Counted from the first letter of the stretch, positions 1 through 14,747 are shown. The stretch is 64,000 nt of DNA from Rhyacophila brunnea (GCA_022495005.1 JAGYXB010000977.1:425895-489894); one strand, 5' to 3'. Notes: generated from the sequence alone by a model not told the origin. Numbers and translations are program-made.

Positions 1-3000
1 CTTTGCTTCTGTTTCACAGCTTTGTTTTATATAATAATTTATTTCTTGGGCGCATACGCCGTTTATAAATATATTTATCACTAAGTGTGTATTGACATTT
101 CTTATAATCGTATACATTTGCCAAAGAGCCAGTTTTTCCTACTAGACGGACAATGAATGTCTCTGGAGTCTTCATTAGTTTTACAGATTACCATTTGTAT
201 AAAGATGGTTTTTTATAACGTTTTGTGCGCATTGATTTTATCAAATAATCCAAACGATCATCTCGGCTAAAAGGTGACTGAACTTTAAAATGATTTCTCC
301 TATTAATAATTCAAAACAAAATACTTTATACGACAAATTTTAATCGTATTCAAATGTGAACCAGTGCAATGGCGAAGTGTCGTACTTATTCACATTGTCT
401 TATTTGTTTAATTCATCCGGGCTATAAAGGTTCGAATCCCAACGGTATTCGTATACGTTTAAGAGATGCTTCTTAAAATGTATCGCTGTCCTCACTCATT
501 CCAAACTATATATTTTTAAAGATGGCTCACGTTATATTTATTTGAATACTTATTTGTATTTGTTTCTGTAACTTGCTGTCCACCATTCTACCGGTATATT
601 AAAACAGAGTTTTTTTACGCTTTATAAAACTGTTTATTATTTTTAAATATACTACTGGATTCTTCTTCCTCGGAACCTCATGACTGAGGATCATGCCCCG
701 GATAGTTTGCCCGTCTAACAGCCTTCTTCACCCGTGGCTCTTATAAATTGGTGCAATTTTAAAATTCTAAGAGACAAGACAGCGCAGATGACACAAATTG
801 TCATAAAAAATCAGTCATGCTCATTTGATAGCCATTTGTGGATGCGACAGTTCGAAATAAAATGTATATGAACATTGTTAGTTATACCTGTAGGTCAAGT
901 GTATATCTAGACTTAAAATGTGGAGTGTCTGGCTATGAATAATATGCCTGGAAATGTGCGTTATTCGAGGTAGTAGGCGGAGTAAATTTTGAAGTCAGTG
1001 GCAACTGGAAAATTTTATTAACTCCCCTCCAGTTTAAAAATCAATAAAATAATATTATAGATCATTTTTCAAAATAGATCCCCCAAACCATTTTTTTTGT
1101 GCGTGTTTGCTAAGTGTGCAATTTTTATCTTTCCGTTTGTTACGACAATCCTTTACCTCCGTCTAATAAGCAGTCTTTGTTAGCGATTAACAATAGTCAA
1201 TTAAATTATTTCTCCCTTGATTTTTAATGTTTCAATAATACCCATAATAAAGTATAATACAGTTCTACAGTTTATGAAACCTCAAATAAGGTGATACGAC
1301 AACAGGAATATATGAAGCTTTTTATCTCAGCAAATTTCCAATGCAGTATTGTGAAATATGCGTCATATAAATGCATTTATACGGAGATTGTTTTGACTCA
1401 TAAATAATATTGGAACCGGTAAAGCTTAGAGATACAATAATTATTCTACCATATACCTATATATCATTACACTTTCACAATACCTTAAATATTTTTATTA
1501 GTTCATAATTATTATTTGTTTACCATGAAAAAAAATTAAGAGTGAAGAATTCAAAAGGCCATATAAATGTTATTCTCTCCATCACCCGTCATATTTCCCC
1601 ACCCTTACAGGCGTATACTATGGTCATACTTTCACGAAGCGTTTTTGAAAGCTGTGCTTTGAGAATCCCAAGAAAAACATGGTAAAACCCATGTTTTGAA
1701 TGTATTTTCCAAAAGCGCGACACCCTCATCATAACTATGATAAAACAGCAAAAATAAATTCGACAAACTGTATTTTGTCGAAGTATGGTAGGTATGGTCA
1801 GAGTTGAATTAGTGCAGTACATAATATGCGTCGTTGTCATTAATTATATTAACCCGTTTTGATGGTGTTAGTGGAAATACATGGTACCTATTAATTTAAA
1901 TAAAACATAATAATAATATGTAGCACCAATTCCGTTTGGTTTAATAATATCCATTTGAAGCGGAGGAAACCGAATTGATTATTAATAAACTAAGTAAAAG
2001 TGATACATAGTTTTAATGTATCGATCGATAACTTACCGATTACGTTTCCTCAATAAGGATAAATATTTTAATACAAACACAACTAGGACCAAATAAACGT
2101 ATATAATTTTTGTTTACATTACAGGAGACACTTAACACGAATAAATTTACGTTTCACTGACATTAACAAGAAAGTTTTTTCAAGAGATACGTATTGAATT
2201 ATTTTTACGTATTGAAGTCTCATTTTCATGGAAATATGTTATTTTATATCCAGTACTATACTTAACTCAATTGCTATACACTGAGATAGGTTTATTTGGT
2301 CCTCAGGAGTCGACAATTAAATTTGATTTGATTAAAGAATTTTTCCGTACGCTTCGTCCTACATATCGGCTCGCGAAAACATATACCTACTTTAATATTA
2401 TACCTATACTGTATTGCCGTTATATAAAATATCTCAAGTACGGCAGTATACTAAATCCATAGTTCGACTTCTGTCATCACCTCGGTCAAGCCTTATATGA
2501 GACGGGACCTTCTCCTTCGACGCTGTTGTCCATTGACCAAGATTTTTAATTTATGGGAGCATTCGTACGTTTTCTTTCGTGATACTTTTCGATCGTTGTG
2601 CGACTGATTTAGTCCTAATTCAGTCGTCAAAACTCCATAGTCAACTAAAATTATTTTGAAATGTCTCTTATCGATAAACTTAGATGTACTTAATTCAATA
2701 ATTGTGAGTTGTCAGGACTATGTCGATTTTCCTCAATCAGCTTCGTTAGGTTTTGAGTTACACATTAGTTACATACAGTTTAATGCATATTTTCAAACTT
2801 GTTGTAGGACATGAGACGTATAAAAATAGCATATATGTTAAAAAAACCTGCTATAGTAAAAAAATCGCGTACTTTTTAGTAACGTCTTTGTAAAGATGCG
2901 AAATTGTCTCAACAAACAAATTAATAAAATGAATAGTCAACAGCAATATATTATACTTCTTCAGACTCGTAACATGTTTAAATTCCCCGCTTTTGAAGTA

Positions 3001-6000
3001 ATAACACTATTTGCTTTTATAAATTCCTTATACATAATATGTTACATATTTTCATAGGATGCAGATGCGTAGACGTTGAGCTTTGAGAATTCTCAGAGAC
3101 AGAATGGAAAATACTACGAAAAATATAAGGGAGTTATTCCGTGATTGTATTCAATTGAATATTTGTGATTCCTTCACCAGATCTTCCTATCAGAATTACC
3201 CTGGCCTATAAGTATATAAATATATTTATCCAGTCAAATGAAATATTATAATTCGGTAACTAAATATCAAATATTAAAATTTCATATTACTTATACATTT
3301 TGGGCATTTTAAAAAATCATTAATTTTATATTTGAAATTGTTTTCGGGAAAGTAATCTATTTTTTCTTCACGTAAAAATATCATTCTAATTATGTATACA
3401 GATTCAAGGAAAGCATACAACACTGTTATTAATAGACTTAATATTGAAATAAATTGTAAGTAATTAATTTTACAACACTTATACAAAAAGTTTTTTTGTA
3501 TTTAGGAAAGTTGTGTACTAAATCGGAAAAAAATAAATGTTTAACATAAATATATACATTGACGTAGGCAGGCTAATGTTTCATTATGAAGAAACCGAAA
3601 ATAAACATTCACTTTAAGAATTATTATGTTAACGGGGCGTGATATAAATAAGTTGAAAATTAAGAACTCGGGGTGAGTCAGCCCGAATAATCCCATAATA
3701 TCTATTTAGAGCCATATTTAAATATACTTACAAAATTTCCGAGGCTATTGCACTTTTTCAAGTTATTCTATTGTCTACACTACACCCACATTATGCATTT
3801 AATTTATTTTTCACCAAACATTATTTAGCTTTTTCTATTCGGTAAAACTTTTTATTAGAATTCGTAATTGACTCGTATTTTGGAAATATAACAACATAAT
3901 TGTAATCTTCTTATTTATGATTTATTATCTTATAGTATTTATCATTCAATTAATGATACAATAATAAGCGAAAGATTTTTTACTTGCATCACGTATTCCA
4001 GTGCGCGAGAAAATTAAGATAAATCACCATTTACTGTGAAAATGCGATACTACTCGAATATACATACGAATATAATATACTAATTTGAAAATTCCAGGAT
4101 CGCACTCTTTAGTCACTTGGGTATACAAATGTGTGATCGTTTAACAAAAATCTGCATTTCTTTCGTAAATTATTAAAATGTAATATTGAGAGTTCAAGAT
4201 TTTTCTAATTGTCTCTGCAATGTAGATTGATGGTCTAATTAAAACTTTCCGTCAAGAGAGAGTATATTATATAGATTTAATAAGTTAATGACATGCCGTT
4301 ACGGAAGTAGTAACCCGTCCTTTGGGTGCATTTTCATGGAGGAATGATCCGACTTTTATTGGTCCATTATGCGCAGTAATTTTTATTCGTACGGCCATTA
4401 AAAATATTTATACGCCAAGAACAAATATTTTACTTTCTCTCGGGTATTCCCGGTGAGGAAAGGGTTTATTTACAAGCCGTACTACGTGAAGTGAATCAGG
4501 GATTTAAAAATCAGTTTCAGATAGTTAGATGTCATCATCATCAGTAACGGTTCTAAAACTCCACAGTTTTGTAGTCCTGTTGGTATACTACACGATGCAA
4601 ACGGCAATATTCGTTCTTTACATGGGGAATTCGTTGAAAGTATAATCACAGTCGAAATTATGTAAGTACCTATTCGTGAACTATGATTCCGTAATGACGG
4701 CTTTTTAAAAAGTATACAGTATTAAGTTATGGAAAACCGTTCTAAAGGTTATAATTATAATAAGTGAGAATACAGTACAACATTTCCTGCTTTGGCGTTC
4801 AATACAAGAGTGTCACTGGTTTGGCCTGCTTCTTGGCGAGAGTTGTTAGGATGATTCACTTGAGATAGGTATGTATTAGGTTTTCTTTTGCAATATACAT
4901 AAAAACTTTATTTTTTGTGGTTATTGTATATATATGATGGATTTTAGTTTAATTATTACGCTGGTTTAATAATTTATTAGAATTTTCATTAAGAGGGTTG
5001 CTATCGCTTTTTTGCGATTACCACTTCCACTATCTTCAACTATCTTACGGGTATAATTACATCAAACTGATACCAATTTGCCTCTTTATTGTAATATACT
5101 TTCTAAATGACTCTTTTTAACGTTTATTTTTTCAAATGTTTATTATTTAAAATATATATTATATTTTTCCGTTATACAATAATTTTATTTTATATTGTTA
5201 TTAATTTTATGTGACGATGAATAATGTCGATTTATAGGATGAGAAGAGATATTGCATTATAATGACATATACATATTTCCTACAGAGTCCATAGATGTTT
5301 TTTCAGACTTAGCTCCAAAAGATACCCAAAATTATTTACTTTTGTCCTTTATATGGCACCCGAGCTTTTAAAAACAAAAAAAAAGTGTTTTACTCACTGT
5401 ATCATTTTTATTAGTTCAAATTATATATTTTAATCAGCAATAATCACAAATAATAAGTTTAAGACTTTTGAAACACAACGAAAAATATTAATAAAATGCG
5501 TTGCATTATTAATATGACACAATATATCCATTGATTGAACAAAAATAAAAAACATTGTATTTTAAACATATAGCATTATATCATTGAAACTACAAGAAAT
5601 TACTCATACTGAGCTAAGTATAACCTATTTTAAGCATTCATAAAACAATTTCTTTATAAACTCGCTTTCTAACAAGTGGAACATGTCGATATCCAAAGCA
5701 ATTCGTAAACAAGAAAAACTGTATATAGGTAATATATATATGTGTGTACCTAATAAACAGTTCATGATTTCACTTAAAAATTTAAAATTTTTAAATATTT
5801 TATTTATCAGATACATAATGACAAATTTGGTTTTTAATTTTTGTCTCATTGATAATCGCTTTTAAATAAAAAGAAATATTAAACACCTTCAATGATACAT
5901 ATAAATGCGTATAGGGCGAAATAAAATATGTATTAAGTAGGTTTTTATTTATTATGAGTTTATAATTAATCACGTTAATTTTTTAGGTCATACACACAGC

Positions 6001-6255
6001 ATAAGAAGATTTTCGGAAAAGTCATGTTTTTTTAAATCTATTCATTATATTCTCGCACACATATCATGTACATATATTGTATACTGAGGTGAAAGTATTT
6101 TAGGATAGCAATACATTGACGAATTTTGAAAGGACTAAAATCTTAAGAGACAAAAATAATTACCTATATACAACAATTTCATCATTCATTATAAATATTT
6201 GATAGATTGAGACAAGGCGTGGTTAAGATTTCAAAATAGTTTATTTGTACTTATA
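1..6255. other. Non-coding AT-rich DNA upstream of promoter A
   Basis: Apart from the possible LINE end at 660-750 and a lone B-box-like GGTTCGAATCCC at 431-442, I see no coding exon, RNA gene or clear repeat. Short frames (for example at 1589, 2271, 3274 and 5625) have AT-driven composition and overlap on both strands. Confidence 0.6.
660..750 (-). pseudogene. Possible LINE 3' end with GAA tail
   Basis: The minus strand reads QTIRGMILSHEVPRKK, followed by GAAGAAGAAT. The composition and (GAA)n-type end resemble the 3' end of RTE-like LINEs such as the one at 19514. Weak evidence. Confidence 0.3.
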
Positions 6256-6372
6256 ATGTGATGAGTCTCGGACTCGAATCTCGAGTCTGGTAAATTCATG
6301 TGCTGTTCGAACCCAGAGTATGCACGTTATACATTGAACAAGTGGCTACTGACATCCAGTTCTCAAAACAAA
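6256..6372 (+). mobile_element. SINE family A, degraded copy
   Basis: Box-B-like GACTCGAATCTC, then CGAGTCTGGTAAATTC and AACAAGTGGCTACTGACATC match the family order; the 3' hairpin part is lost. It sits about 230 bases before the better copy at 6602. Confidence 0.5.
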
Positions 6373-6601
6373 TCGAAATCCCGAATGCCGAAATCCCGAA
6401 ACATAACAATTTTTGTATTTACTTTAAATACGTAAAGTGCTTTAAATTACAACGTCAAATCGAGTAAACAACTTTGTAATACTATTAAAAACAAACATTA
6501 AATATTTTTACATAAAATTCTTCAAAAAATATTAGGTACCTACTTGTTGTAAAAAAACACTGTCACTCGTTTCTAAGGAATTATATATTGTAACTATATA
6601 C

Positions 6602-6818
6602 GCCGATGATGGCTGAGTGGCTTATAATGTCATGGGTCCTAGGTTCGAACTCTGGGCCTGGAAAATACACATTGTTTTTCAATGTGTCTTTGGAGTCAGA
6701 GTATGGAGCAAATAGGTTGAGCATGTGGCTAACATCCATTTCTCGTAAAAAAAAACCTCCTCTCTGTAGAGGCCCATATGATCTTCTTAGGATCGGATAT
6801 GGTCAAAAGTAGTAAAAA
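6602..6818 (+). mobile_element. tRNA-derived SINE, family A (most complete copy)
   Basis: The head has an A-box-like TGGCTGAGTGG and a B box, GGTTCGAACTC, as in Leu/Ser-type tRNAs. It continues with a body containing AATAGGTTGAGCA, GTGGCTAACATCCATTTCTCGTAAAA and CCTC..TAGAGG, then CCCATATGATCTTCTTAGGATCGG and ATGGTCAAAA. Seven other copies or pieces in the window share the body. A 68-codon frame over it is incidental. Confidence 0.8.
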
Positions 6819-6964
6819 AATAAGCTATCTACTCCTATAAACCGTTTTGGTTCCTAATACCGACGATTAGTTGTGAAATAAATATTGTTTTCAAGAAAAT
6901 GATAATTTTATTTCTGGCCTACATAAGGTCAATATTCTATAATTATAAACTTTACTGAGTAACG

Positions 6965-7075
6965 GTATGACTTGGCATCCTGAACTGGGGGAATCAAGAT
7001 ATGATTAGATGGATACAGATGCTGGAGGATGCCATGACTCGCATAGGGTTGAAGCGATAGAAACAAGAAGAAAAA
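6965..7075 (+). pseudogene. Possible LINE 3' end
   Basis: Reads NWGNQDMIRWIQMLEDAMTR then IGLKR and a stop, followed by an AAGAAG-rich tail. It resembles the last residues and tail of RTE-type LINEs, but is too short to be sure. Confidence 0.3.
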
Positions 7076-7734
7076 GAGTGATGTTACTTAATCCAGTGAT
7101 CTATCCGCAGTAATGAATCAAAGTATAGGAAACAATAGTTTTATGTAAGTAACTTGATAAAACTTTGTTAAGTTGTTTACTCAATTTGACATTGCAATTG
7201 AATGCGTTTTACATACTTATATACAGATGGTACGTAAAGTTTTATTTATCGATATTTCAACATTCGGGATTTCGGCTTTCGGGGTTTTGGCATTTGGAAT
7301 TTCGACAACAAGGATTTCGTCTGGCTCCATTTTAATATAATACTATTATTTACTAGCGTGTACACAAAGTTAATATTAAAAAAATGTTATCATTTTATTT
7401 TCATAATAGGTCAACAGATTAACAGAGAGTATTATAATTTTGAAAAAAAGGTAACTATGATAGACAAACCTATATGTACTATTTTAATCACTGAAACTTA
7501 TCATAATTAAAATCACTAATGTATTAAACGGTTAAAATGCGAGTAGCTCGATAAGCGTATAATTTATTATTAGGTAAATTCAATCAAGATGATATATAAA
7601 AATATGACGCCAAGTCAACAAAAGGCGAAGTCATGAAAATGTCACTTCAAAAAAACCACCAAGGAAGCGGCCTCAGTAGCATGAAAAATCGGTCCAATTA
7701 TGTTTGAAAATCGGAGTGGATATCTTTAGGAGCA

Positions 7735-8000
7735 CTTCCCGGCCCCGGACCGAGTCACGTTGGCGCTTAACGTGAAACCCTCGGACACGTGGCCGCCTCG
7801 TGTCCGCCGCCTACCCCGGCACCCTGGTCTCCCACCCGTCGGGCCACCCGTCGGGCCACCTGTCGCCGCCCGCCCCAGCCATAGGCCACGCACTCTGCTC
7901 CAAATGATCCCTCGGGCAGGACGCGCCTCCTAACAGTCCCGTCCGATCACCTGGTTCAATCGTAGTCAACTCGTGCACTTAGACGCAGTTCGCTCTGAAA
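7735..8000 (+). promoter_or_regulatory. CpG-rich promoter-like region A
   Basis: Abrupt GC- and CpG-rich block in otherwise AT-rich DNA, about 0.8-1.0 kb before the ATG at 8811. It contains a CACGTG E-box near 7788 and three 12-bp units (CCACCCGTCGGG type) at 7832-7867. No long open frame runs through it, which favours promoter or leader over coding exon. I cannot fix a transcription start. The 8001-8810 stretch is AT-rich and may be leader and/or a 5'-UTR intron. Confidence 0.45.
7832..7867 (+). repeat. 12-bp GC-rich tandem repeat, three units
   Basis: Units CCACCCGTCGGG, CCACCCGTCGGG and the diverged CCACCTGTCGCC lie head to tail inside the CpG-rich block upstream of the first exon. Confidence 0.8.
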
Positions 8001-8731
8001 CTTCCCGACGCCGGCGGAAACTTCGACTTGCATAGTTTTAATAACTGTCTGATGTCAACGCGAACTCGTTGATATTCAATTGACATATCGTGTTATTCGG
8101 AAAATTCTGATAAATAAAAAAAACTGTGATGTCAATTAACAATTTACAACAAATTCGAAGGCGCTAAATTACATTGAGTGTATCGTATTAATGTGGTAAT
8201 AAATTAAAAATACATTGTGTTATTTGGAAGAATTTACAATTAATCAGATAAATATCAAATTGCAGTTTCTAATATAATCTGCATTTAGTAAATTGACGTC
8301 TCATAATTTTCTTTATTATATTGAAAAAAAAACTCTTTATAAAACCAAGAACTGTAATAAATAATTTACGACATTTAGAAAAAAAAATACATTTTGTTTT
8401 AAAATCATTTTCATTGATTGCGTTCTAAAGAGAGGTATTTTTCGTTGCATTGTTGTTGCATTATATGAACTAATTGAATAAAAGTGTCTATTTCAATACT
8501 TACGTGTATCTTTCAACGTAAAATACTGGATATAACTATTATATGACACTATTTATTACAACAATACTATATACTGTATAGTAGATTAGTTGCAAAGACG
8601 ATACTAATATATATATATAAATAATCGTGTTCTTTAAAAAACCTTTAAACAGTTATTGTTTCTAAGTTTGACCGGTGTAATACAGTGCAAACCGTGTTGT
8701 GATTATTTACATTTACATTGTAAGGAATAAG

Positions 8732-8767
8732 ATGAGTATTGGGTCTAGTGCATTGTATTCTAACTAA
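8732..8767 (+). other. Short upstream ORF in leader of exon A
   Basis: An ATG at 8732 opens 11 codons that end in TAA 43 bases before the ATG at 8811. If the leader is continuous here, this uORF would be met first by scanning ribosomes and could lower translation of the main frame. Confidence 0.35.
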
Positions 8768-8810
8768 TTTCGTACTGGCGTGGCCACGGGATAAGCACGG
8801 GTATTTGGAT

Positions 8811-9009
8811 ATGGCGGCAGATGCTAGATATTACGGAGAGTGTCCGGAATCCCCAGAACCACAGCAGTTCTGGAACAATCATCGTCAATCCTGGCCTCAG
8901 CCTCACCTTCCAGGAATGCTACCACCACCACCTCAGGCTGTTCAAATGCAGCTCCCTCGCTACCAGCACAATAATTTTCAACCACCCCCGCCGAAACGTT
9001 TCCTTGCAG
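8811..9009 (+). CDS. First coding exon A of an unrecognised gene (alternative 5' exon)
   Basis: Open frame from an ATG in a GC-rich island, encoding 66 residues plus one base. The peptide starts MAADARYYGECPESPEPQQF, carries a QQFWNNH motif near residues 18-24, and is then rich in Pro, Gln and His, with PPPP runs before KRFLA. Composition suits a disordered N-terminus, for example of a nuclear regulator; no catalytic domain is visible. The frame is open upstream to about 8739 without another ATG, so the ATG at 8811 is the natural start. A short upstream ORF (ATG at 8732, stop at 8765-8767) lies in the leader. I end the exon at a CAG|GTATAC donor, which leaves phase 1. Two weaker donors (after 9036 and after 9042) also give phase 1, so the end is uncertain by up to 33 bases. 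It pairs with the exon at 52188 (same strand, same phase, related motif). Gene identity unknown. Confidence 0.72.
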
Positions 9010-9043
9010 GTATACTAATTGGAACCCCGGATACAGGTCCAGG

Positions 9044-12000
9044 TGTTTTTACTTTACTTATATTTACGTTACATTTTATATAATATATAAATACATATTA
9101 TATACATACAATAGACGGGACGTTTATTAAAAAAACTGCACATATTATGACGAATATAACTAACAACATATACGAAAATATTCGACATGCACACTATGTA
9201 AAGAATAAATATAACGGCTGATATATTCAATTAAATTTTGCTAATATTTATTGCAATACCAAGGTTTATCGATTTATAAATATGTATGGGCATATTGTTC
9301 TAATTTGAAAATACAATTTAATGGAAAAATAAAACTAATTTTAAATCTAACCACACACGTTTGAAACACAAAAGCGTCATTTACCACAAATATTGAAATT
9401 GCGGACCTATCTGTTTTTGATAATATACGCCTCACATAGAATATAAATTATTGGAAAGTATTTCCTAAAATATACATTATAATATTACACTTGGAACAAT
9501 ATTCTGATTACAAAATTAATCGATATTATAAGTAATTTTTTTTGCATAATATATTATCTTTGTTATATTTATTTTTATAAGAAAAGTAATATTTTAATTC
9601 CAGAGTTTTGACCACTTGTTTGTTGTTACAAATAGATAAACAAAAAAATGCATCGTAAGTGTACAACTCAATTGTTTGAATCTTTTTGGTGAATTTGAAT
9701 TTAAATCCGAATCATTCAAAATTCTAAATAAGGCACTTGAATACGTATCATCAAATTTTGTCATGAAGTGGTGACTTTTAATTTTTTTAATACCTATAAT
9801 TGAGTTCCGTTTACCTGATGATCAATGTTGTTTTTCCGGGTGCGAATATTCAAAGATTAATTTTAAACTCTTGTTATTCACGTACCTATGTACTGTTTTG
9901 ACATGTTTTTGAAAACATCACCGTAATTCTTTTTTTGTAATACACGTACAAAAAATAACAAAATTACAGCATTGGAAAGGTTTAAATATTGTAAGATATA
10001 AATACGAAAGAATGCCATAATAACAAAATCACATCTTTAAACCACTTTTTTTTTTTTTTTTTTTAATTAATTCGCATTTTTCTCCCGAATGGTAGGTATG
10101 TTTAATTTGGATAATTTCATGCAAAATTACCAATAAATTCTTCTTATTCTTTGGCCATACTCGCTCTTTAGATAGGATTTATGGATACCAATAGGTATCT
10201 CAAATAATTCAGGTTATTTGCGAGCATTCAGGATGTTTTTTTTCGGGGTTGACAATGACTAGGCACCGAAATTGTTATAATAATATTTTATTTATCCAAC
10301 ATAGTGTGTTTTATTTCACATCATTATTATGCATAAAGTTATTTAATTACTTTTTCTCCTTTTAATTCTCTGACTATATATTTGACGAGTATGAAAATCA
10401 TTAGAAATAAAAGCAAAACACCATCAGTATTGTACTTCATAAAAAAGAAGTAATCAATACATTTTTATTATTATATATTTTGATATCAATTCTCTAAAAT
10501 GACCTATATATTGAAAATATAATTATGTATAAGTATACATGTAAATATATGTCTGAGGAAAATTTTTCTCGTGGGGATTGTGTAATGGATATAAACCACG
10601 ATACAAAAATGTTGTATAAGAAAGCTCACCTTGGGATTTTATGGAGAATATTATGTAAAGCAGTTTCAATTGAATTGCTTGCGTTTAAATGCTTTTAAAG
10701 CAAGTAAAATAATCAAATAAATAATTCAACATAATTCGTAATTATCAAAGATGTACGAAAAGAGGGAGCAGTTTTCTTCAATATTTTTAGTTCTACAAAA
10801 TTTTATTTACATTATATTAACAAAAAATATAGCTTATTATTATTATAATTTTATACACACAGTATAATCATCATTGACAAGGAAGTTTGAAATGCATATT
10901 GTTTTTTGCGACCATTTTATTGATTTTTTCTAAACTAAAATACTCACAAAAGTTATTTGAATAGGTGGAAAATATCATAACTTACACGCCATATTCTTTT
11001 ACTCCATTTCACAAATATATCGGTAAAATATAGTTTAAATATTAAATAACAGTTACTTGAAAAGAAACATCACTATATTTACTATCTTGTATGGTTTGTT
11101 TTTAAATAAAACAATGACATATTGATTACTTATCGGTATATCCAAAAAAAGTCTAGGTATTGTTGATTTTATTGATCAACAATAATCACAAATTTCAAGG
11201 AATATATTATCTTTATATACGTGTGTAACCGCATTCCCATTTCTGGAAAAAAATCTCATTTTCCGGTTACTGTTGATTATCTCTGTTATATTAAAAAATC
11301 TTCAACCTCTCGACGCAGCTTTTGAATGTAGCTAGAAAATGTAAATAGTGAATATGCAGGATGATTTAATTGGATAATCACTTTTTTGACCACAATCTTT
11401 CACAGTGAGCGCACTACGACGTGACGTGACTGTTCATACGTCAAGATTCGAAACACATACTTTGCAGAAATATTTCCCATGCCCAATTTTTGAATTAAAT
11501 GACGCTAACTGTTTATCGATTATTTTTTTATCTTCAATCTCACACTTAATCATCTGTCAGACCGCATCGCATTCCGCACTATATTGAAGCATTCATCATT
11601 GTTGTTTTCGGCTATCCTTTTCTGGGGTCATCTATCACAACTTTTGAATCTCTTATGCCACCTAAATACACTCAATTTTTTCATAGTATCCTAAGTAATT
11701 ATATTATGCCGTTTCAGTGGCAGTTTTTGATACAAAATTTAGATTACCTACGCCAAAATGCATACGTCGGTAAATATTACCATCCCAATAGTTAATAATT
11801 AATACAATCTGTCAACTTGAAATGTATGGCACCTATTATTTCAAACATATTTACAACACAATGTAATTTCAATAAAATTATATCACAGATGATAACTGCG
11901 CAGCTATTCTGGTAATTAAATTGTTACGGGTGTACAATAGAGACTGAAATTTTTTACTATAAGCAAGCTTTCCATAATTCTTTCAAATTATTGCGATTTC

Positions 12001-14085
12001 ACTATGAAACACTAATTGTTGTGGTCGAGTCGAATAAAAATTTTCTTGAAAACCATTCCATAAAGAGAGTATATTGGTGGCCGAACAGTTACCACGTTGG
12101 CTTAGAATATCGAAGGTTCCAGGTTCAAATCCCGAATCTGGAAGTTTCATTTTTTTTTAATGTGTGTTTGGACTCATAGTATAGACCTAATAGTTTGAGA
12201 TATTGGCCACCACCCATTTTTCGTAAAAAAAATATAAAAAAGCTGTTGGCACACCCTCCACTCTACGAAGTTCCATATGATATTCTTCATATAAATCATA
12301 TAGGTACTTACGGCGTTATATTTGAACCACATTGCGTCATAAATGTAGACGAAAATAATGAATTTTTGCTTGCTTAATGTACAGAAAGAGAATAAAACCT
12401 GCACATCAGAGAAAAGGAATGTTAAGTCCATTTTTTCGGTAAATATATTGTTACCGATTTTGTAGTTAAAATATCAACTAATGTACCCAAATTATCTAGT
12501 TCGAGACTATTCAAAATAGCAACCAGAAATCACATTAACAAGAAAAAATTTTAATTGAATTTTCTCAAAAGTATAATATGTGGTATAGTCTGTGTTTATA
12601 TAATTATTTATCTCCTGGTGTAGTTTCAGTATTTTTTGTTTTTAATTGCTTCTCTTAGTTAGTTAGTCAATATTTTGTACGCAAATAATATACTTATTGA
12701 ATTTAGGTTCTACACGCAATAATATATTATTTATCATTACATAATATCACATATCAATAACAATTTTATACAGTTCAATAAATACATCATGTATATTAGA
12801 GCATTTACATTACATAGTAAAATTACCTTCACACAGAGTACCTCTATATGGCCAATACCTTCTTTGTTGAGTAAAAAACTGCTTTTCGTTGATTATAATA
12901 TAATATGTAGTCAATTAAACAATAAAATGTTATATACTCGTTATATAATCCTTCGAGTAAAATTATGCGTTTTATTTATGGGCATTTCTTAAAAAAGGTG
13001 CCTTTGATCTACGAAATTTTATATAATGAAATAATCATTTATATCACGACTGACATATTAATGTCCGAATTATTTGGTTTTAGATTATTTTGTTTTATTT
13101 TATCTTAGTTACTATGTATATATAAAAAAGTACACAGCGTTCATGATAATTGATGCGTCATGTCAATATTTTAAATATTGTATAAACTATTATATAGTTA
13201 ATGTACTTGATGAAATAAATATGGGATATAAGTTCTGCGATATAGGACGACCCTCATATTTGTATCAAGAAATAATAATCAGAATGCTGATAATGCTTCT
13301 TATGTAAAAGGGGTGGAAGATATAATTATTATAATCAGGTTATTTCTTTGACACTATTATTATACATAGAAAATCCATGTAGTATTTTATGTTTTGATTT
13401 ATTTATATTTTAAACTATCTGCGCGACATCTGTAATGTTTTTATTTCAATAGTACACTTCTAAGTATTACTGATAGATATATTATATTATTATTTATAAT
13501 TACACGTAGATGTCACAATGTAATATGAAAACAAAACACAAATTAAATTTAATGATGTTATAATATTGTACGTTACTTATAATTATTTAAGTTCCCATTT
13601 ACTCACCGATTCACATATTAAACCTCATTAAATTATATAGATTAGTATATTATTATGTTAATTTAAGTGATTTTTAATGTACTTTTTATTGTTACATTTC
13701 ATTAAATTTTAAGAAAGGGATATTAATTTGTTATTGAATATTTACTAGCAATACTACTATTTGAATTGAAATACGTGAATGCGTAAAGTACTAAATAATT
13801 AATTATTTGTAAAAAAATACTAGTTTATAAAAAAATGAATATTTAATTCCCGATTTGAGCATTTTTATGTTTACTGCGTATTTGAGGATGGAAGATAGAG
13901 ATTGTGTAGTTTACCAATAGGTACCACAAGTCCACAAATAATATTAAAGCATTTTAATTTATTGATATTTTATTATTAATTGAATGGTTGTCAGAAATTT
14001 TATCAATAGTTTATTGAAAACCACAATGATTACTGTTAAAGAGAATTATAAAAGTTTGCTTTTAACCTTTAGATATGTGCTTTAA
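9044..14085. other. Presumed intron, AT-rich
   Basis: Holds the SINE at 12071 and a 17-base T run near 10047; otherwise no recognisable feature. Confidence 0.55.
12071..12300 (+). mobile_element. SINE family A, diverged copy
   Basis: GGTGGCCGAACAG...GGTTCAAATCCC head, then AATGTGTGTTTGGACTCATAGTA, CACCCATTTTTCGTAAAA, CCTCCACTCTACG and CCATATGATATTCTT in the family order. Confidence 0.7.
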
Positions 14086-14562
14086 CAGAACTGGGCCTGG
14101 TGAATATATTAAGATACTTTTTTGAGAGTGATAGTTGACGACTATTCGCGGAACCAATTGGGTTTTAGTTAAAATAAACACAAATAATAATACAATGTAT
14201 TTTTTATCAGATGCAGGGATAAAGTCTAGGCCTGCATAGATGAGAAATCTAATACTGCTCTAATTCGGGAACAATATATAGTATATTATTATTAGTATGC
14301 AAAAAATAAAATATACCATCTTTCATGTTATTTGTCTATTATACCAATACTATTAAACTTTTTGTTGTGATTTTATAAATGGTTTTTACATAATATCTAT
14401 AAGTATATTATTTTTGCAGAAATTATAACATAGTTATCTATTGCAAGTAGCTAGCTACCATCCATTTCTCGTAAACACAATATTTTGTTAATACAAACAT
14501 CCACTTTGTGGGGGCGTACATTATGATCATATTAGAATTGGACATGGTCAAAAAAAATCACT
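14086..14562 (+). mobile_element. SINE family A pieces, possibly interrupted
   Basis: CAGAACTGGGCCTGGTGAAT at 14086-14105 matches the post-B-box region. The 3' part (CTACCATCCATTTCTCGTAAA ... CCACTTTGTGGGGG ... ATGGTCAAAAAA) lies at 14450-14562. The 340 bases between may be a later insertion, or the two pieces may be unrelated copies. Confidence 0.5.
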
Positions 14563-14747
14563 TAAAATTGTCAATAATCATTGCTTTGCAGTGTATCTTG
14601 AATATTAATTTCATTTGTTCTAATAATTATTAATATGATATATTTCAATCAAGAAGCATCAGCTAAAAATATTTAAGTGGTTATTAGATTTTTCTCTGAT
14701 TCTTTGAAATACAATTATTCTAAAAATCAACATTATATGTATTAATT